From NCBI RefSeq assembly GCF_000192795.1, contig NW_007360620.1, positions 35,902 to 99,901 on the forward strand: a stretch of 64,000 nucleotides of DNA. The letters are read 5' to 3'. The notes under the pieces were generated by a model that was not told where the DNA came from, did not search any database, and worked only from the letters and a program-made list of their open reading frames with translations. This document shows positions 32,751 to 42,185 of the stretch, piece by piece. Source of the DNA: Vavraia culicis subsp. floridensis. Lineage: Eukaryota; Microsporidia; Pleistophoridae. Every line of letters starts with the position of its first letter. Position 1 is the first letter of the stretch. The position numbers and the translations under genes were made by a program.

Positions 32751-34031
32751 ATGGTTGTGATTTTAGCTCCATTATTGCTCTTGAAGATGGGAACTGGTGA
32801 GTGTGGCGGAATTGCTAACTCAGAGAATTATTCAAACACAGCGGGTGATCAGCACGGGGGTCAAGACGTCGATTCATCGGTAGGAGATGGTGATTTGGGC
32901 ACTACAACACACAAGGATAAGATGTATGGTGCAGAAATAAACAACATGGAAACGAGTGAAGATCGAGTGTACGGTTGCCAGGCTGCCGACCAAAAGTTTT
33001 GCAGTATTATTGGAGGACGCGAATTGCTCGATCACGAGTACGTGGACGAACCGATTCAAGCATCTTTACAACCAAAGAACAAAAAAACAGAAGAAGATGT
33101 TCAAACCAACGACATGATTTATAACCCGCCATATCAAGTATCTGCTAATTACACAGAAAATCAAAGCTTAATTCGTGATGGTGCTGGTTTACCTGAACAA
33201 TTAGGTAGCTGTCGCAAAACAACAGGTCAAATTACCATCGAGGAGATGAATGGCTGGAGTTCTGCGCTTGAAGCCATGCCTTGCAGCGAAGGAGCATTGA
33301 GCGAACATACCAATCTTGGCAAAGCGTCTTTTAAGAGCTCAACAAGTGAAGTGAGCAATCTTTTGGGAAAGGATAACGATGCACATGTCCAAGAACATTC
33401 TGAGGAACTCAAAAAACATACTTACTCGTCTCCCAGTGCTAGTGATTCAGAGTGCAATCCAAATATAACGGTATACAGCCCAATATACCCTAAATTACCA
33501 TTACTGGAAAATGAATTTGCAGTCGATACTTATCTTTGGTACGATGACCAGGCTAATACGATTGATAATAATTTTTCTGTGCAATTTACGACCTGGAAAG
33601 AATCTCAGTCCAATGGTTACAGCAATGTGCTTGAACCGTTTAACGGGGTTGTTGTGACCGAAGTACTGCCAGAGTTGCATGTAAGTGCTGAATGTACAGA
33701 CACGCGTACTTCACTGAGTGATCGCGGTTCGCAGTCGAACGATGGAAATGGTGCACATAGCAGTGAAATACACCAATCAGAGGGCATGCAATCTTTATTG
33801 GCCGAGCCCTACGATGCTACCACCTCAGATAACCATTCCACAAGCACCGGTGTAAAGAACAATGAGCGAAAAAACATCGTGGCGAACACAAAAGTTAAAA
33901 ACATGGTGAAGAAAAAAACGTATTCGAACCAAAAAATAATTTTGGTTCTGTTCGTTATTCTGGTTCTGTGTGTGTGTATCGTAGCTTTCATAGTTGTTAA
34001 ATTATTTTTACATACTTTGAGAATGAAGTGA
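32751..34031 (+). CDS. Membrane protein of unknown function, 426 aa
   Basis: No family recognised. The N-terminus MVVILAPLLLLKMGTGECGG may be a short signal peptide. A long hydrophilic region follows, rich in Ser, Asn, Thr, Glu and Asp, with several N-glycosylation-type sites. A strong transmembrane helix lies near the C-terminus (about 394-420, LVLFVILVLCVCIVAFIVVKLFL) with only five residues after it. A basic stretch (KNERKN...KVKNMVKKK) directly precedes the helix. Under the positive-inside rule that would put the large domain in the cytosol, as in a tail-anchored protein, which conflicts with the N-terminal signal. Topology is therefore unresolved. Confidence 0.7.
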   Translation: MVVILAPLLLLKMGTGECGGIANSENYSNTAGDQHGGQDVDSSVGDGDLGTTTHKDKMYGAEINNMETSEDRVYGCQAADQKFCSIIGGRELLDHEYVDEPIQASLQPKNKKTEEDVQTNDMIYNPPYQVSANYTENQSLIRDGAGLPEQLGSCRKTTGQITIEEMNGWSSALEAMPCSEGALSEHTNLGKASFKSSTSEVSNLLGKDNDAHVQEHSEELKKHTYSSPSASDSECNPNITVYSPIYPKLPLLENEFAVDTYLWYDDQANTIDNNFSVQFTTWKESQSNGYSNVLEPFNGVVVTEVLPELHVSAECTDTRTSLSDRGSQSNDGNGAHSSEIHQSEGMQSLLAEPYDATTSDNHSTSTGVKNNERKNIVANTKVKNMVKKKTYSNQKIILVLFVILVLCVCIVAFIVVKLFLHTLRMK

Positions 34032-34948
34032 TCTTCCAAATTCACTGCTTTGGTCAGTCCAAGTGTAAAATAAAAGCTCAATTAAAAAATGATTCAAGAT
34101 TTATTGGCTCGTGGACAACCATCAAGAGCATCGTGCATGCCATTGCTCAATGTCTATTACATGTGGTAAATTATTGGTGTGTAAGGATTTTATACAAAAC
34201 ATGTTTAGGTGCTAGTGCACACATTCCATACAAACACCACCTAATGCGGCATTCACTATGTGTTAGTACCTATCATGGCCTGTTCAGCCTTTGATCCGTA
34301 ATATAAAGTTCTTCATCTTTGAACTGGTGCTAAAAATACATTTCTTAGAGCTATGCCTGAGCAAATATATTTGTGTGAGAGCAATCGGTCCTAGTGATTG
34401 CAGAGCACACCACCCTCTCATCTCAACATATAATATTATTTGCCAAAATTGCTATTTCTTCATTTCAGCCTAAATACGGTATGTTCCATTTTCATCACAA
34501 GGATGCCTGATTAACGGCTCTGAACCTAAAGTATCCTTCCTAGAGAATAAAAATTAACAAATATGCTTTGCATCGCGGTTGCGCTTCAGATCAGGATGCT
34601 TTAAGTGTATGTACGGTTTTTTGCCTACGAGGTGTGGCATTTGCTGAGCGAGGCAAACTGCCCATAAAACAGCAAATAACGTAAGTTAAGTACAAGAGGA
34701 GCATCAAAGCAACAAAAATTGTGTAAAACAGCAGGTAATGTCACCAAAAGTATGTCGTGCTGTGTTATCTTTCGTTGATTACAAACATGCACACGAATCT
34801 TATCGCTGCACGATTGCAAAATCCAATAGAAATGTACGTGATGTATGACGTGTAATTTGATGCGATAAATCACTGCTGACGAATCAAAGATGGTGTCCTC
34901 TCCTTTTCACCGCACTTAAAACATAAATTGCGATCAAGAGAATTTTGA
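34032..34948. other. Intergenic region, nothing seen
   Basis: AT-rich with an AATAAA about 35 bp after the upstream stop. No credible gene. Confidence 0.5.
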
Positions 34949-35257
34949 ATGTCCTTTTACAAAGTACGATACTTCCTAGCCAACGATTCGTTGACCTCGA
35001 TGGGATCAAAATGGTCAAACAGGTTGATGCTGTGCAACCGCTGTGGGCTGAAAAGCAATCCCTTGTTCGTTGTGAAATATCACACCGTGCAACTCTGTAA
35101 CATTCAGCTTTTGAGCTACAGAAATGCAGGGACCTTTATTGCGTGTAAGGGGTGCTTTGCTGTTTCGGCTGCTAGCGGTGCACGTTTTTGCAAGATTTGT
35201 GGGAACCTTGTGCAACACAAAAATATACACTGTGCATCGTGTAAGGGGGATAAGTGA
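34949..35257 (+). CDS. Zinc-ribbon-like small protein, 102 aa
   Basis: Four CxxC pairs are visible: CNRC (about 29-32), CKGC (about 68-71), CKIC (about 82-85) and CASC near the C-terminus. Spacing allows two treble-clef or ribbon zinc sites. There is no signal peptide. The middle (residues 38-60) is hydrophobic and beta-like. The pattern resembles cytosolic zinc ribbons in RNA polymerase or ribosome-associated proteins, but no family can be named. Start is the first ATG; no ACCCC or TATA element is obvious. Confidence 0.6.
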   Translation: MSFYKVRYFLANDSLTSMGSKWSNRLMLCNRCGLKSNPLFVVKYHTVQLCNIQLLSYRNAGTFIACKGCFAVSAASGARFCKICGNLVQHKNIHCASCKGDK

Positions 35258-36707
35258 GATGGGCAGCACATAGTTGTACCTGAGAAACGTGCGGAATGCC
35301 GAATTGGATGCTTCTGAACTATTCGTAGAGAATCGGTAGTGCGAGATGAAGTAGTACGGAGAAAAGGCCTTTGTTCTCTTGCGGTAAAAAGACCAACGAT
35401 GCATACGTTCATATGTGTGATGCCCGATATCAGTTCTACAGGTAGCGATATGTCATGTGTATTACAAGTATTGGGAAGGAGCGAGGTAGGTTGAAAACGA
35501 GTACGGTGGGATAGTGCAGACTAAAGGCCATCAACAAACCGTTTGAATGGTCATTTCTGCTTTATGGCCGGATAAAGTTGTGATGTATGTATTTTGAGGT
35601 ATAAGCAACCTTGCACATCCATTTCATAGGTTCTTCGTTGCACATCCATTTCATAGGTTCTTCGTTGCACACCGTGTTAAATTTTATATTTTTTGCACAA
35701 ACTGCTACTCTCGCCTTGTAAAACCTATTTGTCGTGGTATAACCAACAATAACAGCTCATTCATTGATCACGACCAGAATTATTTGCAAAGCATTTGGTA
35801 CGGAGATCTACGTATTTGATTGAGGAATCGGATGGCGGACGGTGTAATTCGAGCAATGCGTCGTTAAAATCTCCATTGTGTGAATGAGCAGGTATTTTGT
35901 TTGTCTGTATTTGGTATAGAAATCAATATTTATAATTTGTATGCTAGATCAAGATATTTATCACATACCTTGAATATGTTGCCAATTTAATTTTTATTTG
36001 ATAAATTTACTGATCATATTAACATTCTATCGCTCGGCTGCGCTGTTTATCATCAAGAGGTGGTAAAGAACGTTTCATCGCTCATTGCTGCTAAATTAAA
36101 TGAATTCAACTGAATGAACGCTTCGATACTACGACATGGAGTAATAAGCACCTTTTTCTGTGCACTTAAGTAACGGGTGATGTGATCGTGCCTGTTAGGG
36201 CAATACGGTGTTTTTGGTATGGAATAAGCACTTCGTAGCCTGCAAAACCTGTTAATAAGCGTATTGATCCTGATCAGATAATACGTCCTAATATTTGTGA
36301 GTGATGGTATTGTAGGTGGGAAAGAAGTTGTGCAGCTTCCTGATAAACCGTTCTGAACTGTGTACGCTTGTCGACCATACGATGGCTGTCCTGCATGTGA
36401 TCTGTTAATCACGTGGAAGCAACGGACAAACAAAATGGTGATGCTCCGAAGCGGAGAGAAATACCATCTCACACAACCATGGATGTGCGTGTAATATACA
36501 CGGGTGTTTATCACATCATCTGTATTTATCATTTGTGTGCAGATGCGATCACGTCCGGTGCCGATATCCTATGCTCAAATTCTTACGGTAAAGCGCATTT
36601 CAGGTTTATGTCGATGTGTGCATGTCATGCTGTGCGATAGCTCCTTAAATTCAAGAGCTGGCAGATTAAAAAAAACTGATAGATTTGAAACAACATACAA
36701 ATTGAAC
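35258..36707. other. Gene-poor region
   Basis: Contains a 27-bp direct repeat (35611-35664). A 159-codon minus-strand frame at 36053-36532 starts with ATG but is almost free of Lys and Glu and looks like chance. The frame leading into the next gene is open from 36504 on non-ATG codons. Confidence 0.5.
35611..35664 (+). repeat. 27-bp direct repeat, two copies
   Basis: TTGCACATCCATTTCATAGG plus seven bases, repeated once, with the beginning of a third copy. Confidence 0.85.
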
Positions 36708-36715
36708 TATAAAAG
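36708..36715 (+). promoter_or_regulatory. TATAAAAG box before Erv-like gene
   Basis: Ends 10 bp before ATG 36726 and decides the start against earlier in-frame Met codons. Confidence 0.55.
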
Positions 36716-36725
36716 GAAATTAAAA

Positions 36726-38552
36726 ATGTTTATTATGAAAAGTTCGGGTATCTTGAGGATGGTGTCAAGAGCAATTCTTTTGGTCTCGTTGGTGTGCTTT
36801 TACAGGCAGCAGAAGGACGATGTGCTGATGCCGATTGCGCTAGAGGGGAGACGAGGAAGTGCTCTGAACGAGGATAGTACGCCGGGAACAGTAAATGGCG
36901 TTGGCAAGCTGCAGAGAGGAATAATCGGCAGTTTGAGGGGATGTGCGAATGATGATAGGATAAAAGCAGCGCTGCGCGGCATTAGGTGGTTTGATGAGCT
37001 GGCAAAGAGTGGCATAACCAAATGCATGGAGGATAGGAGGATCAAAGCATTCATACACGTATTTGGATGGTTAGACAAGTTGATGAGCAAAGGAATGGAC
37101 AGGTGCACGAATAATAGTGGCGTACAGGCGGTCAAGCGCGGCATTAAGCGTTCGTTGACTTGGGCGGTGAAGGGCATGGCTAAGTGTTTGGAGAGTAACA
37201 AAGTGCAAGCGGCCTGGCACGGTGTTACAAGGTCGAAGGAATGGATAACCAACAAAACTGCTGGTTTTGTTACAATTGACGTGCCATCGATGGTTACGTG
37301 TAGTTTTAACAAGTCGCGGCATAGGATTGTGGCATGGACCACGAGGTACGGTAACGCGGCGAAGATGAAAAATATCGTTGTTTTCTCCCTAGCATGGAGC
37401 AAAACGGCATGCAAAAATGTGTACAAGTGGTTTAACATGGGCAATTTCTGGAACATCATTCTCAGAATCAAAGATTGGCAAACAAAACTGACAAGCCGCC
37501 TCATTTACCGTGCAAAAAAAGTTGAAATGAGCGCTGTACAACAGAACGCTAAGAATTGGCTGGCGAATACGGCATACGTGGTGTGTGGGTATGTGAACTG
37601 GGGAATTCTTCGAGGACCGATCGAGAGCATAAGGCGCGCACATGTAGTGGTTGCCGATAAAATTGCTGTTGGCGTAGAGAGGAGTGGGATAAAAGAAATA
37701 GCGGTTAAGATAGTGAAACTTGGGGAGGGAAGAGCTTGCACCGGGATGGTTGAAATGCTACGAGCGCTGGAGAAGAGGGCATCCGTAGATTGGATACGGC
37801 ACAGAATTCTGGGAATGCGCATCTCTTACGTCAAAAAGGAAATTAAATTTAAACAAACACGAGGAATGAGAACAGCGATTGATGAAGAACTAAAGCAAGA
37901 GATGGACGGTTTCTTGAAGGGCAATTGGAACGCGAGCGTGCATACCGACGAAAATGGTGTTGCTATGAGGGATGGCGGGGAAGTGCTCGATCGTGGGATC
38001 AACGATTGGATAAAGAAGCACGTGCATACACCTATTTCAATAAGACATAGGGTCTACGGGGCATTTGGCTTGATGGGAAAGAGAGCATCCATATGGTGGC
38101 GTTGGGTTGGGCAAAGATTGGCAAAGAACCTGGGCAGAATTATGAGACATGCACGAAATAGCCAAAAAAAGGTACCACAAGGAAGGAAAACGGATGGAAA
38201 CGGCTGTGCAATAAGCAAAAGTGCGCAAAACAGAGAAATAAGGGAAGAACTTGGAAGGGGCACATGGCGACTACTTCATACGATGGCCTCGAAGTTTCCG
38301 GTTGATCCCAGCGAACAGGACAAAAAGAACGTTATTCAGTTTCTTTCGTTGCTGGCCAAGCTATTCCCGTGTGAGGAGTGCAGCATGCACTTTCAAAAAC
38401 TACTGAATGACCATGTGCCTGTGGTTAGCTCGAGAAAGGAATTCGAGCTTTGGTTGTGCAGCGCACACAACGTCGTTAACAAACGTTTGGGAAAGCCTAT
38501 TTTTGATTGTGAAGGGATAAGCGATGTTTGGGGCTGTGGGTGTGAAATATAG
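36726..38552 (+). CDS. Erv2-like FAD sulfhydryl oxidase with 27-residue repeat N-terminus
   Basis: Catalyses disulfide formation with FAD and oxygen. The C-terminal 100 residues are an Erv/ALR domain: GRGTWRLLHTMASKFP, active-site C549-E-E-C552, FAD-site WLCSAHNVVNKRLGKP (His581), and FDC. A final C604-G-C606 corresponds to the mobile shuttle pair of yeast Erv2, so an ER-lumen enzyme is likely. A hydrophobic segment near residues 14-25 (AILLVSLVCFY) serves as signal or anchor. Unlike the roughly 190-aa family members this protein is 608 aa. Residues 73-180 hold four 27-residue repeats, each starting with Cys and containing IKA/VQA..G..W. The rest, to about 505, is basic, helical and Trp-rich without recognised domain. 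The start 36726 follows a TATAAAAG box. Confidence 0.88.
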   Translation: MFIMKSSGILRMVSRAILLVSLVCFYRQQKDDVLMPIALEGRRGSALNEDSTPGTVNGVGKLQRGIIGSLRGCANDDRIKAALRGIRWFDELAKSGITKCMEDRRIKAFIHVFGWLDKLMSKGMDRCTNNSGVQAVKRGIKRSLTWAVKGMAKCLESNKVQAAWHGVTRSKEWITNKTAGFVTIDVPSMVTCSFNKSRHRIVAWTTRYGNAAKMKNIVVFSLAWSKTACKNVYKWFNMGNFWNIILRIKDWQTKLTSRLIYRAKKVEMSAVQQNAKNWLANTAYVVCGYVNWGILRGPIESIRRAHVVVADKIAVGVERSGIKEIAVKIVKLGEGRACTGMVEMLRALEKRASVDWIRHRILGMRISYVKKEIKFKQTRGMRTAIDEELKQEMDGFLKGNWNASVHTDENGVAMRDGGEVLDRGINDWIKKHVHTPISIRHRVYGAFGLMGKRASIWWRWVGQRLAKNLGRIMRHARNSQKKVPQGRKTDGNGCAISKSAQNREIREELGRGTWRLLHTMASKFPVDPSEQDKKNVIQFLSLLAKLFPCEECSMHFQKLLNDHVPVVSSRKEFELWLCSAHNVVNKRLGKPIFDCEGISDVWGCGCEI

Positions 38553-39978
38553 GAGTGGCAGCAGTCTTGGGTAGGTGAAAACTGTTGTGGGTGTGTAAAG
38601 GCATTGTGGGTGATTTGGGTCTGTTTCAGAACAGCGAATAGTAGGGATGTGTGCGAGCCGTGAATCATTCAACGACGATCTTGCTGGGGGAACGGATTAT
38701 GTATCGAATGGGAACGCGATACATGATGAGTAGCAGATTCGTGGGATGAGAGTGCAGTTCAATATGTGAAGTATAGACAAGTAAATACCATTTGGTAATT
38801 CGTCCTTTTGCATCGGTTTATATCCACGATGCTTTACTAGCCTGATCCCTTCTGGTCTGCGTCAATGTTTTTGTTCGATTCATCGCAACCACATTTTACG
38901 GTTCATCGCTACAAATAGTAAATATCGTGCAGTGCCTACAGCTAAGTGCTCGTCGTACAACACCACGTAAACCACACGTGCAAAGACTTGCGCTCCAATT
39001 GCTGCCTGCCAGCAACTTCCTTTATCTGTTGCTGTATAACGCTACAGTAAATCAACGAAAACTTTGTTTTGAGGCCATTAACCGTAAGATCGTGGTAATT
39101 TTACTGTTTTTAGAAAATATCATAGTTACGTGTACACTTCTTTTTCCAGTGCGGTACTTCAACTGATTATGGTCAGCGGCCCGTATAAACGTAGCTATGG
39201 TCAGAAACAGTGGCCCTCCATATCCAGCTGACCGTTCATTCTGTTGGTGTTTGCAGGTCACGCCCTCATTTTTTAATGAGCCCATCTCTTCTGGACAGAG
39301 ATATCATATGATGTAAGGCACGCTGTACCTCTAGCCAAGGATTCCATGTTTTGCTCATTGGCATGCCGCAACACTTGTGGTTCATAACATTGATGCCCGG
39401 CTTGCAATATTGATCGAATTAATTTTGTTTCGTAATCGGTTCACCTGATAAAGTAATCAGAAACATTTTCGATCGGCCAAAAGATATTTTAACACAAAAC
39501 TTACACGAAAAAATTGATCCAGCGACACGGAACGGACATTTAATGAAGTTGCGTATTTCCGCACGTACTCTGCAGAATGCCAGGATCAAATTACCGTATG
39601 AAACAGTAGCAGAATGACCGTAGTTAATTACCGTGTTTTATCTTATAATACGGATCGCTTGCCTTGTCCTTGTTTTTATCCAAAGGGAGAATGGTACTCG
39701 CCCGTTTTTGTGATACTTGATGAGAGCATGGCACGAACTGCAACAAGTGCAGCGCAGCAGCGCATCACATATTCGCGTTCATCGCGGTGCGCTCTAATGC
39801 CCTCACATCCTCACCATGGTTATGCCCGTTTTGAAACGGTTTGGTTTTACCGATTGTGTGAGTCAATCAAATGAAAACCGCAACCAATTACTTTTGTGTC
39901 AGCATTCCTCCCAAACCGTACTTAAAACAATACATGGCTCAAAACTTGGTATCAGAAACATCGTATGCATTACCAACA
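38553..39978. other. Gene-poor region
   Basis: No credible gene. Several frames of 60-90 codons lack signals. Confidence 0.5.
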
Positions 39979-39986
39979 TATAAAAG
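39979..39986 (+). promoter_or_regulatory. TATAAAAG box
   Basis: Ends 21 bp before ATG 40008. Confidence 0.6.
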
Positions 39987-40007
39987 CAAATGTAACAAAA
40001 TTTTACT

Positions 40008-40247
40008 ATGTACCTTTTTTTTCCGGGATTGATAACAGCGATGTCGTACGGATTGGTAAGAAGAAATTTTGAACCGGGATTTGATTCGGTGGGCAGCCAC
40101 CAATACAGCGTGCACGGTTCCCAAATGGAACACGTTCCGGGAGCCGTACTTTTTATGAAACCTACCCCGATTTTACCCGATGTGGATATTGTAGATGCCT
40201 ATGGATACTACGGGGACTACTCGTCGGTGGATAACTATGGTTATTGA
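40008..40247 (+). CDS. Small predicted secreted protein, 79 aa
   Basis: Signal peptide MYLFFPGLITAMSYG, then a short mature chain with a Tyr/Asp/Gly-rich tail (DAYGYYGDYSSVDNYGY). No Cys. Aromatic low-complexity tails of this kind occur in structural spore-wall or polar-tube material, but no family is recognised. TATAAAAG at -29 to -22 and an AATAAA 17 bp after the stop make a complete transcription unit. Confidence 0.6.
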   Translation: MYLFFPGLITAMSYGLVRRNFEPGFDSVGSHQYSVHGSQMEHVPGAVLFMKPTPILPDVDIVDAYGYYGDYSSVDNYGY

Positions 40248-42153
40248 TGGTGTACAGCGATATAAATAAAAATTTTGAAGATGAGAGTAATACGTGTAAA
40301 AGTTTGGACAGCTAAGTTTTGAAAAAAGGTTAAAATTTTTGGTTGGACGAGTGGGTGAAACACCGTCTTGTGCTTAAAAATTTGATACGTGGGCACACAC
40401 GTTTATGCTGCTGGCTGGAACGATTGTCCTGCAGCGATGCGTGTTTAACTGACAGAGCCGTTTTTTGCGGTTTGGTTTGATTATCATCCTCTTGACCGGA
40501 CCTTTCTTTGAGAAAGTCCTGCGATTTGCATATTGAGGGCGTGTTACGGGAAATATCACGCTGCGCGGGTAACAAATGTACTTTAGGTGCGCCACAACCA
40601 CATTCCACATCACTGCGTGTGTTTGCACCAACCGTTCGCCACGACGTGTAGAACTGCCACAGAAGTAACAGGCGAATGCCTGTTGATAAAGTGACTTTAC
40701 TGCTTTGCTACCGTGAAAAATGGTTGAAAGGCATTCACATGAGAGATCGTAGTTTAAAACAGCATTTTAGATCGATTTATCAACCTTTTACAACAATTAC
40801 GTTTAATTTGCATTCTTTGATTACCGCAAGTACGTTTGAGGGCATGCCAAGGGCATCGTTCCTCGATTACGCAATTGGGCAAGTACAGGGTAAAGCGTAA
40901 CAATGGCAGGTATAAATTTAACTTGTACCTGACCACATGTACCGGTAGGTATTTGTGCTTCTTTACACGCACAATAAATGTAGGAGCAATAAATGTAGGA
41001 GCAATAAATGTAGGAGCAATAAATGTAGGAGCAATAAATGTAAGATAGCACAAATATTCTTACATCTCATCGTAAATTACCAGCAACCATGAACTACCAA
41101 AATAAATTTATCTAACACACTTCGGCATTCAAAACAGTTATGAGCATCTACGATGTTCTACCTTTGCCGTAAAACACGCCCTGACCTATTTGAGTGATTT
41201 ATTCGTTAAGTGGTGTAAATCGCACCATTTGCATTGGTGGTTTGGCTTGATTGCAGCTGGGACAGGAATTGGGGTGTAAGCAGCAATAAGGCCCGTTTAA
41301 GGGCTTTCATACGCATTCATTTGAATTATTCCTCTGATGATATATTTTCTGGCGGATAACAGTTATTTGCTTGCCAGGTGAACCTTGCATCGTACATGAT
41401 TTTCTGTTCAGGCAGAAGGTTTGAAACGAGAGCGGCATCATTATGGCGTAAGGCCTTTGGCCTACATAGAGAAACAAAGGTTCTATTTCTTCTCCGTTAC
41501 ATGTACATTGCCTAATTAGATGGGGCCTATATCTGAGCTTTGATACTATTTTTGGTTGTTCTGCCAACCAAATTGTTACGATATCACTGAGAAATTTGCA
41601 CAGGCATATTACGATTGACAGCCCGTTGCTATAAAACAACCATCGATAAGTGCTTTATCTGTTTTTTGCACGATAAAATGTGCAGACTCTCTTGACGTGG
41701 AGCACAGAACACGCATCTTTTGCACAGCAAGTTTGTTAAACTGAAATGTTTGTGAAGGTACCGTTTTGCTGCCTGTCACAAATACATTAGGAAAGTTTTC
41801 TTGTCTCTTGAATTATTTCTGTATCAGTTCGTACGTTGAGCGTAAATTTAAGACTTTTGCACCAAGCTCATGAAGTACTACGGTTCGTGATCGCTAAATA
41901 ATAATGCTGAACGCTGCAGGGCACAGACTAGGGGAAGTTATGATCTGATTCTGTGTTAAGTTTAAAATTTAACGGTCGAACAAGTAGTATAATTTTTACC
42001 CAGCACCAATGTTCAATTATTATTACGTCTGTTGCAACAACCTACGTACGGTGCTCCTGTATCGTACGAAAGAGAGCCGAAGTGATTGGGACCACCGCTA
42101 TTTCATGTCACAACGCTGAGATGCTACTCGGTTCATCGTTGGACGAACATTTT
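40248..42153. other. Gene-poor region with 15-bp array
   Basis: Holds the AATAAA-bearing 15-bp array at 40972-41043. Frames at 40676-40900 (plus) and 41307-41639 (minus) have no supporting signal. Confidence 0.45.
40972..41043 (+). repeat. 15-bp tandem repeat, five copies
   Basis: Unit CAATAAATGTAGGAG. Every copy carries AATAAA. Confidence 0.9.
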
Positions 42154-42185
42154 TTTATAATTCAAATCAACGCTCACCCTCCCAC

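Noticed and set aside
36053..36532. 159-codon minus frame with ATG
   Set aside because: Almost no Lys or Glu, no motif, no promoter element. Looks like chance.
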